Shown: piece after piece, positions 23,242-31,904 of the stretch
Layout: the number at the start of each line of letters is the position of its first letter
Position numbering within the stretch: position 1 is the first letter of the stretch
Source: CAILAD01 sp964397085
GTDB lineage: Bacteria; Patescibacteriota; Saccharimonadia; CAILAD01; BJGX01
DNA: 32,658 bases
Assembly (NCBI GenBank): GCA_964397085.1
Contig: CAYNHH010000004.1
Coordinates: 1-32,658, forward strand
Direction: 5' to 3'
The notes under the pieces: generated by a model
The model's database searches: none
Told to the model about the DNA's origin: nothing
What the model saw: the letters and a program-made list of their open reading frames with translations, nothing else
Position numbers and translations under genes: made by a program

Positions 23242-24549
23242 CTACTTCAAGATCTCGGCAAACTTGGCTGCAATCTGAACATCACTGAGCGAGTCGAAAA
23301 CCCCACTCGCCTCAAGAACGTCCAGAAATGCGTCAGTTGCACGGTCAAAGATCTTGTCTACCGCTTCGTCAGAGGACTGCACTTCATCCTTCTGCGCAAC
23401 AACTGGAGCCCGCGGAATGTTGGTCTTCTGCTTTGCAGGCGGAGAAGTACTGGGTCGCTCCACGTAGTGCGGATCGAGCTCAATGAGCTTCTGAGGGGTA
23501 AGCCCCAAAAGATCATCAATGTTCACTGCACCACTGAGTAGCTGAATAGAGACAATCCTGCGAGCAAGGTAGTCGCGACCACTGTCACTCAATGGAATGC
23601 CAAGCACTTCACCGACAGCCCGGTTGAACTCACTCCAGAAAGTGGCAGTGTCATCATCCCACTCACGCCGTAGATCATCTTGGTAAGTCTTGCTGACTAG
23701 CCAAGCATCCCTACGAGTGCCATCATCGTCGGTAAATCGCACATCGAGCGCATCCATCACCGATTCAAGATCCTCAGGATTCACATGTTCGGCACCAGGA
23801 ATCACCACTAAAATCTCATGATCAGTACTGTCAATCGACGGGTACGCAACCTTGAGTGCATCAGGGGTGATCCAGACACGATTAAACGTGGTAGGGCGAT
23901 AAAAAACTCTCTCACCGTAGAGGTGGAATTCCCCAACACCCACAGTTGAGCAGGTAAGAAGAAATGTTCGCAGGATGTCCATCCACACTTCTTGTGCAGA
24001 GGGCTCCACAACTTCAGATGGTTGGTTCTTGAGAGCCCACCTTACTCGTGTCATAGAGACTGTGTCACCAGGTTCGGTCTTCAGCTCAGCATCTGCATCT
24101 TGCTTACCAGACCAATCAAGCATCAGCACCTGGTCAACAGTAAACTCTCTGTCCATTTCTGCAGTCAACACTCTGGCCAAGCCAGCAGCCGTGTAGTGGG
24201 TACCAATGCGATCTGGAACTTCCACTACTTCAGAATCATCAGCCTTCTTGGCAGGGTCTAGCACTTCCCTCGCTCTACGAGCGAGATCAGCTACAGCCGC
24301 ATCATCGTCTTGCACAGTTACTCCTTCAGGTACAGCACCTTGGGCTGCGATCATTGCATCAGGAAGCTCCTGAAGGCTCTGACAAGTTGCGAGTGATTTC
24401 TTGGGCATGGGAATCCTTTCAGATTCATCCTGGGGACAGTATGGGTTGGTATATGGGTAAGCACCTTTGGTGACATACTTACCTCTGAAAGTAAGTTTGT
24501 ACCATATTGCTCTTGCATGACTGATAGGCACAACCTCACCAGCCAGCAT
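23242..24549 (-). CDS. Protein of unknown function with HTH-like module (island gene 4)
   Basis: A 435-aa soluble protein. The ATG at 24549 has a perfect AGGAGG about 5 nt upstream, but an internal ATG at 24408 (MPKKSLATCQ) also has AAAGGA and gives an N-terminus like that of island gene 3, so the true start is open. From 24408 the protein shows an acidic helical region and then a module THYTAAGLARVLTAEM...FTVDQVLMLDW...GDTVSMTRVRWALK resembling a winged or MerR-like helix-turn-helix. A mixed alpha/beta region follows (VWMDILRTFLLTCSTVGVGEFHLYG and HEILVVIPGAEHVNPEDLESVM), then a helical C-terminus (VQIAAKFAEILK). No family is recognised. Base composition is GC-richer than the 1579-aa gene upstream. 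Confidence 0.78.
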   Translation of the reverse strand: MLAGEVVPISHARAIWYKLTFRGKYVTKGAYPYTNPYCPQDESERIPMPKKSLATCQSLQELPDAMIAAQGAVPEGVTVQDDDAAVADLARRAREVLDPAKKADDSEVVEVPDRIGTHYTAAGLARVLTAEMDREFTVDQVLMLDWSGKQDADAELKTEPGDTVSMTRVRWALKNQPSEVVEPSAQEVWMDILRTFLLTCSTVGVGEFHLYGERVFYRPTTFNRVWITPDALKVAYPSIDSTDHEILVVIPGAEHVNPEDLESVMDALDVRFTDDDGTRRDAWLVSKTYQDDLRREWDDDTATFWSEFNRAVGEVLGIPLSDSGRDYLARRIVSIQLLSGAVNIDDLLGLTPQKLIELDPHYVERPSTSPPAKQKTNIPRAPVVAQKDEVQSSDEAVDKIFDRATDAFLDVLEASGVFDSLSDVQIAAKFAEILK

Positions 24550-24562
24550 TTACACCTCCTCC

Positions 24563-24584
24563 ACAAAAAGTCAAAACTTTTTGT
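24563..24584. promoter_or_regulatory. Palindrome just upstream of the island gene 4 ribosome binding site
   Basis: ACAAAAAGT (24563-24571), CAAA loop, ACTTTTTGT (24576-24584): a perfect 9-bp inverted repeat immediately before GGAGGAGGTG on the minus strand. It could be an operator or a leader hairpin protecting the 5' end. Confidence 0.45.
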
Positions 24585-24732
24585 TTTAGTAGATTGTACG
24601 AATATGAAGATACTTGGTTGGTCTAACCCGTTAGAGATAGAAAAACCCATCTCATGGAGCATACTACAAACTGGGTAATTTGTCAATAGGTTTAAGCTTT
24701 TCTCACATCTAGAAAAAGTGAAAATTTACTAA

Positions 24733-27700
24733 CTAATACACGCCTGTACTTTCTAGTGCAACATTTACACCCTTAAGCATGTCTTCCTGTGATTCAAGTT
24801 CTTCACTAACTGCCTCAATAGCCTCTTCTCTTACAGCACCGTTATCACTTACCCTTGCATCGATTTCTCTATTAGCTGCTTCTTCTACAAATTCGCGGTA
24901 GACTGCAAAAATTACAGCAAGTTTTCTCGCATTTGCAGCGGATTTTTCTAGATCAATATTTTGACCCTTCTCGACTCGTGACAACTGGCCTGTCATAATT
25001 CTTAGTGTAGTCCTAGGGTCGAAAGTTTCACCCGGCTTATCAGGGTCTTCAAATTCTACCGCACCAGATATTAATGAGAATTGTTGCATAGTATCAATAC
25101 AGGTACGCGCAACCCCCACAAGATCTTGAGCTGTCAATGTTTCACCACTAATAAATCTTTGGAGCTCTTGGAGTTTACTCACAACGCTTGCAAGCTCGGT
25201 TTGAAGTTCACGTTTCGTCTCGCTAGCTTCGCCCTGTAAAAGATTATTTATCACTCCAACACTCGATCGTGCATCCTCAACCTGCTTGCTCGAAATATCA
25301 CCACTCTGAGCTGCCACAGCAGTAGCTTCAAACTGTGAAGTAACTTTCTCGACAACTGCCCTTCTTATATCAGCCTCAGTTGGGTTAGGTCCAGCATCTA
25401 CATCAAGAAATACATCACCATTAACCACTACCTGTATTACGTCGCCAGTATTTGCAATAGCAATGTTACCGGTGTTCTCAATATCATTAATTAACACAGC
25501 AATCAGCGAATGGATTTTTATAGAGGATCTTTTGATGTTCCCACCAAATATCTGTAGGGTTTGCTTACGAGTATCGCGCGGAGGTAGTTCAATATCATTA
25601 TTTATAGGATCAGACTCACCAGGGGGTGTTTCTATAGGTGGTCCTGGGTTTAACTCTGGTGGACCAGGGATAGGAGGTTCGATTACTGGTGGTACCACAG
25701 TTGGGTCAATGACACGAGGCGGCTCGACTGTAGGCCCTGGTTCTAATACTGGTGGTGTGACATCTGGTGTGGTTACCTGAGGATCTACATCTTGGGGTAG
25801 TTCTTGAGGACGAACATTTTCAACTGTACGTCGAGTACTCCATGGTAAGAACCATGGGTCAACCAGCAGCATTTCTCCCGGTACGGGGGTTGGAACAGGA
25901 ACCTGTGGAGGCACAGCATCAATGATGGTCTGAGTAGTCTCGTGAAGATTAGGAGTGTAAGTAGTCATAGATCCAGCGTTGTTATCACCGACGGCCGTTG
26001 CCAGAATATTGTATGATTCCACACCGTTAGCATTGGTGCCAGCTGGCAAACCAATTTCCCAGTATGCAGCCTTTAGATGCCACTGGCCATCTGGAGAAAT
26101 ATCAAACAGATTCTTGGCGTCTTCAGAACCAAGTGGTAAGTGCACCATTCCATCAGTACCTACAGGAAGATCTAGAGGAGTACTTTGGTGAGCCTGATCG
26201 ATAGAGAACAAAAAGTGTGCTTGACCAGACTGGAATCCGCCAACAGCATTAACGGCCCCTGCACTATTGAAAGAGCCATCCGGTGTCATGTGTGACATAT
26301 CAAGCACAATTTCGTTATTTTCTACACGCACGTGGCCACGAAGCTCATTTAGATCAAATTTTGGCGTGTTATTATTTTCCCACTGACGAGTGATCTCAGT
26401 AAACCTCTCAGGATGAGCAGTACGGTACTCGTCAATGCCAACTGTATGCTCTGTAGGACCCAAGTCAATCAAGCCATGAGCTGATGAGATATTGACTTGG
26501 TGTGCATGAAACTGATTTAAGGTCTCTTCAGTGAGCGAGCCGTTAGGGTTGACCGTTACATGGTCTACCCATGTTTGCCCCGAACCACTCTCTATGACAC
26601 TAAAATTACCATTGCCAAGTGAATGAAATTCTAAGCCTTTGGGTAGCTTGAGCTCATTACCAGCAAATGCAATAACATTTTTACCTAGTTCATAGCTAGC
26701 AGGTGCACCGCCTATTTCTGCAACTGACGCACCATTGCCTTGAGGAATCGTACTTGTAGCAGCATGAGAAAGCACACCAGGGCCTCCCATAGTTAAGCTC
26801 TTGATTTCCTTCAATGCTCCGCCAGTTACCAGCCCTACGGCTGTCGTTACCATAGCCGTTCTGAATGCGCGACTTCGAGTGATTCTATTGAAAGTTCTAT
26901 CAAGCTCATCAATACCGCCCGTACGTTCATGTAATTCTGTATTGATTATATCTTTTCGGTTATCAAATAGTTCTTCTAGAGTAGTAGCGCCGTTATTTGT
27001 TAAGAAATCAGGATTACGAGACACATAATCTTCTAGAGCTTGCCTGGCAGTAACTGCTGCAGTATCGAGTGCAAGTCTTTGATGTTCTACGGTATCACTA
27101 GCGCTATATTGTATAAGATCAATGCTTTCTTGGTCAGAAATCTCTGTAAGTACTCGATTCTGTACGTAGAAATCCAATAGCGATTGTGCTGTGCCTTGGC
27201 TCAATTCACCATGTGCTGCCATTTCAGCAATAGAGGTATTGAATAAAGCTTCACCGTCACCCGTAATAGACTCAGCAGTAGTCATCTCATATAAAGTAGA
27301 TTGAAGCTCAGCTCGTCGTGGTGCGTTAAGCTCTTGACCAGTAGCATCCTGCTCACCTACTGCCCGCTGTCTACCTACTCCTGCACGTTCTACTCTGCTA
27401 GTGTGACGCTCACGAAAAGCTGCGACTACACCGGCAACTGCTGCCCCGGCAAGTACGACTGGAACTGCTGCAGTAAAGCCGACACCACCTACCACTGCTA
27501 CAGCACCTGCAGCTGCAACTTTACTAGCTCCACGTTGCGAAAACCACTTAGCTGCAGAATAGACTCCAGCTACAGCCAAGCCCAGAGTAGCTTCATTTAC
27601 CAAAGCACCCACCTTGGTATCAGCCAGGCGCTCGATAGTTCTATCAATTATTTCGTCTCTGCCCTGTGCTTCTGTACGCACTCCTAGCTGTACCTCTCCT

Positions 27701-29472
27701 GTTACAATATGCATATTTGCTAGCTCGGCATCAATTGCTTCAATTGACATAGCATGACCGTAGATACCGCGATAGTACTCAGCAATCTCTTTTATATTAT
27801 CAATTCGTTGTGCCACTATTTCACCACCTTGTGAAGTACGAGAATCGATCCAACTCAGGTTAGCAAGTGTTCTATTTGTAGCTTCATTGAAATTTTCCTG
27901 AGTGATTGCACCAGTAACATAGTCATGAATTAGTCCTGACATATCCTCACGAAATTGCACAAGCTCAGGATTTTCTTGACCAATAACTTGTTCGCCAGTA
28001 TGAATCTTCTCTGTGTCACCTCTTGTACCTGCCTCAAACATCCTGCGAATTGAGATATCTTTTCCTAAATCAAGTCCTGCCTGTATTTCACCGTCTTCTA
28101 AAGCATTATCACCAAATTTTCTACGAAAATAATCACTCCCAAGTCGCTGCACAAAGGCATTTTCTACAGTATCAATTGGGTGCATGGTGCGATACAGTAC
28201 TGACCAAGCGGCTTTTGAAAGTCTTCCACCTGGCTTACTCGCCAAATAATCTACCAATTTCTGATTAGACTCATTGCCTCGTTCAGCCAGTGCTTCAGTA
28301 CCGGCTTGACGCTTTTCTCTATTTTCTGAGTCAGTAGTATTGAGAGCACCCAGTACAAGTCTGCGGTTTCCATGCTCATCATATTCAAAACCCTCTGGAA
28401 GGGCAGGGAGAGGATCATCAACTTGCTCAATTTCGCCTCCACCCTCGTATGGGACAGGTAAGTGCCTACTATCATCAGGCTCGCCAGTCCATGGCACTGG
28501 CAAATATCTTTTATCATCATCTTGTGCAGACGACGGAGTCTCTGTTGGCATCTTAATATCATTAGCGATTAATGGATCTCTGCCTTGTTGGTCTGGAAAA
28601 TTGGGTTGTGGATCTGGATTGATAGAAATCGGTGTCTCGCCCCGCTTTTGTGAAGAAGAAGATGAAGCTTGAGACTCGGGAGCAGATGATTTTTCGACAC
28701 CAGGTTTAAATTCAGCACCAGTCGTCACACTGTTTTCAGCCGTAATATACTTGACTGCAGGAGGCACAACAACCTCACCACTAATATTAAGTGGTCGCAA
28801 GCTTGTATCAGACTCACTCATTATGCCAACTTTATTGCCTATCTGGTAAATAGCTTCGCCGGGTTGTAAATCAACATCAATCAAACTTGTCGAACCATCA
28901 GGGTTCTGTTGTCTCACATCTTTAGCGTTTAGCTCTCTAGGCCTAGCTGTACCGGTAGCTATCTCATGGGTGATGATTAGATCCGCACCTCTTTGACGGG
29001 TAGACACCTTATCGCCAGGCTTCACCTCAATTTCGTAAGGAGTGACGCCACCTGCAGGTGATTCGACATCAATCACTAAAGTACCAGACTCAGTGAACTC
29101 TGAAGGAATTCCTTTGGACTCACGAGACGTTTCAGGGCTGACAGATGAAGTGACAGACTGCTTCTCTCTTGCCAGTGAAGCTGTAATTTTAGCTTGCTCT
29201 GAATCATCAATTGATGCACTACCAAGTTTTTCACGTGCTTGTTGCCCAGTTTTACTAGCAGGAGCTTCTGGCTTCAACCAAGATCTTTTTTCACTAGTGC
29301 GAGAGCCTTTCTGACCTTTGGCTGATTTTTCTGGGGCTGTCGGCTTGAAACCCTCAATAGCTTCTTTTGCTTCATCAGCAATAGCTTTCAACTCTTGGGC
29401 AGTTTTTTCAGCTGCAGCCGCTCCGTGTACATCATTGGATGCAACGCCTTGTTCTGGGTGATTTTCTGGCAT
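24733..29472 (-). CDS. Giant 1579-aa membrane-associated protein of unknown function
   Basis: No family is recognised. In order: a disordered Ser/Pro/Glu-rich N-terminus (about 1-350) with a short beta segment (YEIEVKPGDKVSTRQRGADL near 145); a helical region (about 380-610); and an Ala/Gly/Val-rich hydrophobic stretch (about 620-687) holding probably two membrane helices around GAVAVVGGVGFTAAVPVVLAG. Then come a helical segment, another hydrophobic helix (about 867-885, FRTAMVTTAVGLVTGGAL), a beta-rich region (about 925-1175), a Pro-rich linker (about 1180-1300) and a helical C-terminus. It starts 9 bp after the DUF5663-like gene and shares its promoter. Base composition is host-like. A large envelope or scaffold protein is a guess from architecture only. 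Confidence 0.85.
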   Translation of the reverse strand: MPENHPEQGVASNDVHGAAAAEKTAQELKAIADEAKEAIEGFKPTAPEKSAKGQKGSRTSEKRSWLKPEAPASKTGQQAREKLGSASIDDSEQAKITASLAREKQSVTSSVSPETSRESKGIPSEFTESGTLVIDVESPAGGVTPYEIEVKPGDKVSTRQRGADLIITHEIATGTARPRELNAKDVRQQNPDGSTSLIDVDLQPGEAIYQIGNKVGIMSESDTSLRPLNISGEVVVPPAVKYITAENSVTTGAEFKPGVEKSSAPESQASSSSSQKRGETPISINPDPQPNFPDQQGRDPLIANDIKMPTETPSSAQDDDKRYLPVPWTGEPDDSRHLPVPYEGGGEIEQVDDPLPALPEGFEYDEHGNRRLVLGALNTTDSENREKRQAGTEALAERGNESNQKLVDYLASKPGGRLSKAAWSVLYRTMHPIDTVENAFVQRLGSDYFRRKFGDNALEDGEIQAGLDLGKDISIRRMFEAGTRGDTEKIHTGEQVIGQENPELVQFREDMSGLIHDYVTGAITQENFNEATNRTLANLSWIDSRTSQGGEIVAQRIDNIKEIAEYYRGIYGHAMSIEAIDAELANMHIVTGEVQLGVRTEAQGRDEIIDRTIERLADTKVGALVNEATLGLAVAGVYSAAKWFSQRGASKVAAAGAVAVVGGVGFTAAVPVVLAGAAVAGVVAAFRERHTSRVERAGVGRQRAVGEQDATGQELNAPRRAELQSTLYEMTTAESITGDGEALFNTSIAEMAAHGELSQGTAQSLLDFYVQNRVLTEISDQESIDLIQYSASDTVEHQRLALDTAAVTARQALEDYVSRNPDFLTNNGATTLEELFDNRKDIINTELHERTGGIDELDRTFNRITRSRAFRTAMVTTAVGLVTGGALKEIKSLTMGGPGVLSHAATSTIPQGNGASVAEIGGAPASYELGKNVIAFAGNELKLPKGLEFHSLGNGNFSVIESGSGQTWVDHVTVNPNGSLTEETLNQFHAHQVNISSAHGLIDLGPTEHTVGIDEYRTAHPERFTEITRQWENNNTPKFDLNELRGHVRVENNEIVLDMSHMTPDGSFNSAGAVNAVGGFQSGQAHFLFSIDQAHQSTPLDLPVGTDGMVHLPLGSEDAKNLFDISPDGQWHLKAAYWEIGLPAGTNANGVESYNILATAVGDNNAGSMTTYTPNLHETTQTIIDAVPPQVPVPTPVPGEMLLVDPWFLPWSTRRTVENVRPQELPQDVDPQVTTPDVTPPVLEPGPTVEPPRVIDPTVVPPVIEPPIPGPPELNPGPPIETPPGESDPINNDIELPPRDTRKQTLQIFGGNIKRSSIKIHSLIAVLINDIENTGNIAIANTGDVIQVVVNGDVFLDVDAGPNPTEADIRRAVVEKVTSQFEATAVAAQSGDISSKQVEDARSSVGVINNLLQGEASETKRELQTELASVVSKLQELQRFISGETLTAQDLVGVARTCIDTMQQFSLISGAVEFEDPDKPGETFDPRTTLRIMTGQLSRVEKGQNIDLEKSAANARKLAVIFAVYREFVEEAANREIDARVSDNGAVREEAIEAVSEELESQEDMLKGVNVALESTGVY

Positions 29473-29481
29473 AATAAAGTA

Positions 29482-29829
29482 TTACTTAATTCCTAAATAC
29501 ACTAATCTAAAACGGTACAGAGCGTCCATAAGACGCTGTTTGATATCTGGTACCTTTTCTGCGATAAATGACTGCATCTTCTCTGGGTCTGCACCTTCGT
29601 CAAGAAGCCGATTAAACCCGACTAGGTCTTCTTCTGATAAAGCCTCGAGTGAAACCTTATTTACTAAAAGCTCTAGACGCTCAGTAATTTCCTTCTTCAT
29701 TCCACCAATAGTCTCAGGGTCTAGACGATAAGCACCTTTTTCAATCAGTAAGTTTTCTGCAAAAATATCCAACGCCTGCGAATCAAATGTTTGTATTTCT
29801 GCCGTTGCTTGGTCTACTTGGTCTGCCAT
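29482..29829 (-). CDS. DUF5663-like small helical protein
   Basis: A 115-aa soluble, acidic, helical protein. The stretch from about residue 17 onward (LDIFAENLLIEKGAYRLDPETIGGMKKEITERLELLVNK, then SEEDLVGFNRLLDEGADPEKMQSFIAEKVPDI) fits the pattern I associate with DUF5663, a small domain common in Candidate Phyla Radiation genomes; the assignment is from memory. Function is unknown. AAGGAAA lies about 6 nt before ATG and a near-consensus promoter precedes it. It is cotranscribed with the 1579-aa gene, which suggests a joint role. Confidence 0.78.
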   Translation of the reverse strand: MADQVDQATAEIQTFDSQALDIFAENLLIEKGAYRLDPETIGGMKKEITERLELLVNKVSLEALSEEDLVGFNRLLDEGADPEKMQSFIAEKVPDIKQRLMDALYRFRLVYLGIK

Positions 29830-29870
29830 AGAATTTCCTTATATTATCGTGAGTACTTATGCTTATATCC

Positions 29871-29899
29871 ATCATAAGAATAATACACAACTAAGTCAA
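29871..29899 (-). promoter_or_regulatory. Strong promoter of the DUF5663-like / giant-protein operon
   Basis: Minus-strand TTGACT (29899-29894) and TATGAT (29876-29871) are separated by exactly 17 bp. It is among the best matches to the sigma-70 consensus in the window and lies 5 bp beyond the murD stop codon, giving this operon its own promoter. Confidence 0.85.
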
Positions 29900-29904
29900 G
29901 ATAT

Positions 29905-31203
29905 TTATAAATTTTTAGCAAGCTGAGTGAAATCATCACCTCGCTGAGAGTAGCTAGTAAACATGTCAAAGCTAGCACATGCAGGACTGAGGAGTACTAC
30001 GTCGCCTTTTTGAGAATCAAATTTGATTGATTTAATAGCATCTTCTAGATCACGATACTTTTGGTAATCGTTGTACCCAGCCGCATCAAGGGAGAGAGCA
30101 ATTTTTTCTGCCATTGCCCCAATAAGATAGACTTTTTTTACAGAATTTTTGGCTACTATATGGGCTAGCTCATCAAAATCATTACCCTTATCAGAACCTC
30201 CAAGAATCAGCAGTTTTGGTTGCTTAAATGCTCTAATTGCAGCAATTGCAGTGGTAGGAATAGTAGATATGGAATCATCAATGTATAGAACCCCGTCTTT
30301 TTCCGCCACTACTTGCAAACGGTGCGGCAGACCCGTGAAACGACTAAGTACTTGGGAGTATATTTCACGACCTTGAATAAGATGGTAGGTTGCAGCCACT
30401 GCGGCACAAACATTGTCGAGCATATGATCACCCACTAGAGCTACATTCTTGGTATTGGCAATTACTTCGGTTCCAAACATTATCGTTTGATTAACTACAT
30501 ATGCACCAATACTGAATTCGCCATTTCTATCAAAAGGTATTTTTGTAGTCGAGCCAGACAGCTCAACTGATTTTATTACTTGCTTAGACCCAGCATAATA
30601 GACGGCAATATCGTCGGCTTTTTGAAAACGAAATATGTTTGCTTTTGCATCTTGGTACTCATCCATATCTCTATGCCAATCTTGGTGGTCGGGCTCAAAC
30701 ATCAGATGCACTGCAATATGTGGGCTCTGAGTAATTTCCATCAATTGAAAGCTGGACAATTCATACACTACCCAATCTGTGGGCTCTATATTTGCCAACT
30801 CATCAAGAGCAGGTTTGCCAATATTTCCTATCAAATGTACTTTTTTACCATCGGCTTGTAGAAAATCTGCAACGAGGCTTGCAGTGGTGCCCTTTCCTTT
30901 AGAACCGGTCACACCAATAACAGGTGCCGAGCATTGATCAAAAAACTCTTGGGTGGCGGTAGTAATTTTTGCTGGGCTTACCTTCAGCTTATCTGGACGG
31001 ATACCAGGCGAGTGTACAATCAAATCATATTGTTCTAGATCACTGAGGTAGTCTGTACCGCAAATTATTTCAGCTTTTGGAAAATCTGCTGGTTGCAACT
31101 CATTTTGGTCCCTAATAGTAATCGAAGTATTGGGTTGCGATGAATAATATCGATAGTTACCTGCGCCCTCTACACCTCCGCCAACTATCGCAATCTTTCT
31201 CAT
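29905..31203 (-). CDS. murD: UDP-N-acetylmuramoylalanine-D-glutamate ligase
   Basis: MurD (432 aa) adds D-glutamate to UDP-MurNAc-L-Ala in cytoplasmic peptidoglycan precursor synthesis. An N-terminal dinucleotide-like domain (KIAIVGGGVEGAGNYRYY) and VHSPGIRPD precede the central ATPase loop GVTGSKGKGTTASLVADFL, with ELSSFQL and the MFEPDHQDWHRDMDEY metal/substrate region (family form N-x-x-x-DHLD-H). The C-terminal domain has GLPHRLQVV, DDSISTIPTTAIAAI and ILGGSDKGNDF. The P-loop reads SKGKGTT where many MurD have TNGKTT. The ATG overlaps the FKBP stop by 4 bp, so it is translationally coupled. Confidence 0.93.
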   Translation of the reverse strand: MRKIAIVGGGVEGAGNYRYYSSQPNTSITIRDQNELQPADFPKAEIICGTDYLSDLEQYDLIVHSPGIRPDKLKVSPAKITTATQEFFDQCSAPVIGVTGSKGKGTTASLVADFLQADGKKVHLIGNIGKPALDELANIEPTDWVVYELSSFQLMEITQSPHIAVHLMFEPDHQDWHRDMDEYQDAKANIFRFQKADDIAVYYAGSKQVIKSVELSGSTTKIPFDRNGEFSIGAYVVNQTIMFGTEVIANTKNVALVGDHMLDNVCAAVAATYHLIQGREIYSQVLSRFTGLPHRLQVVAEKDGVLYIDDSISTIPTTAIAAIRAFKQPKLLILGGSDKGNDFDELAHIVAKNSVKKVYLIGAMAEKIALSLDAAGYNDYQKYRDLEDAIKSIKFDSQKGDVVLLSPACASFDMFTSYSQRGDDFTQLAKNL

Positions 31204-31904
31204 TGTATAGCCATCAACTGGACATCAAATATCAATGTTGCATTAGCCGGGATTGATGGTGGATATCCCTTTGCACCATATGCAAGCGCCGCAGGAATAG
31301 TAATGCGACGAACCGAGTTGAGGTGCATATCTTGCAGGCCAATATCCCAACCTTGAATTACTTGACCAGTACCCAGCTTAAATGCAAATGGTTTTTTCTC
31401 GCCCTTAAGTGAGGTATCAAAAACCTGTCCATTCGTTAAGTAGCCTACATAATGCACAGCCACAGTATCCCCCTGCTTAGTTGCACGTTCACCCGTACCA
31501 TACACATACTCGTCGATCTTTAAGCCATTGGGTAAAGTTTGACTACGAACAGGCTTGGGGTCTTGGGCGGTTGGCGCCGCGCCGGGTGCTGGAATGCTTT
31601 TTTGAGTTTGCGCTTGTTGACTAGATTGTGACTGTGCCGTGCCCCCACCTGATTGGGTAATTCCTTGCAAAGCAATATCATTATTGGTACCAGTACCACT
31701 GGCATCACCTAGACTCAATCCGCTACCATTATCAGTTTTTGGTGCAGAACTGGCCGTAGAAGAAGGTTGTGGTGTGTCTTGGGTAACTTTTACAATCAAC
31801 CAACCTACCGCAGTAATCATTGCAATCACACCCAATACTCCAAAGCCAATGCCAAGCTTTACAAGAACAGACTGTACTTTCTTTTCTTTGGGAGGCCCAT
31901 ACAT
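31200..31904 (-). CDS. Membrane-anchored FKBP-type peptidyl-prolyl isomerase
   Basis: A 234-aa protein with a short cytoplasmic start, one membrane helix (about 16-40, LGIGFGVLGVIAMITAVGWLIV), a Ser/Gln/Pro-rich linker (42-120) and a C-terminal FKBP domain. Domain hallmarks are GDTVAVHYVGYLTNGQVFDTS, PFAFKLGTGQVIQGWDIGLQDM and RRITIPAALAYGAKGYPPSIPANATLIFDVQL. It catalyses cis-trans isomerisation of X-Pro bonds, here outside the membrane, assisting folding of exported proteins. Its start overlaps the secA stop by one base (TAATG), a fitting link to secretion. Confidence 0.94.
   Translation of the reverse strand: MYGPPKEKKVQSVLVKLGIGFGVLGVIAMITAVGWLIVKVTQDTPQPSSTASSAPKTDNGSGLSLGDASGTGTNNDIALQGITQSGGGTAQSQSSQQAQTQKSIPAPGAAPTAQDPKPVRSQTLPNGLKIDEYVYGTGERATKQGDTVAVHYVGYLTNGQVFDTSLKGEKKPFAFKLGTGQVIQGWDIGLQDMHLNSVRRITIPAALAYGAKGYPPSIPANATLIFDVQLMAIQ

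Noticed and set aside
19813..24590. Prophage or integrated plasmid
   Set aside because: No integrase, terminase, capsid, replication or partition gene, no tRNA at the edges and no flanking repeat were seen. Only composition and gene novelty set it apart.
24694..24713. TTTTCT/AGAAAA hairpin as terminator of the 1579-aa gene
   Set aside because: The stem is short and AT-only, and no T-run follows in the right direction; termination of that operon remains unidentified.
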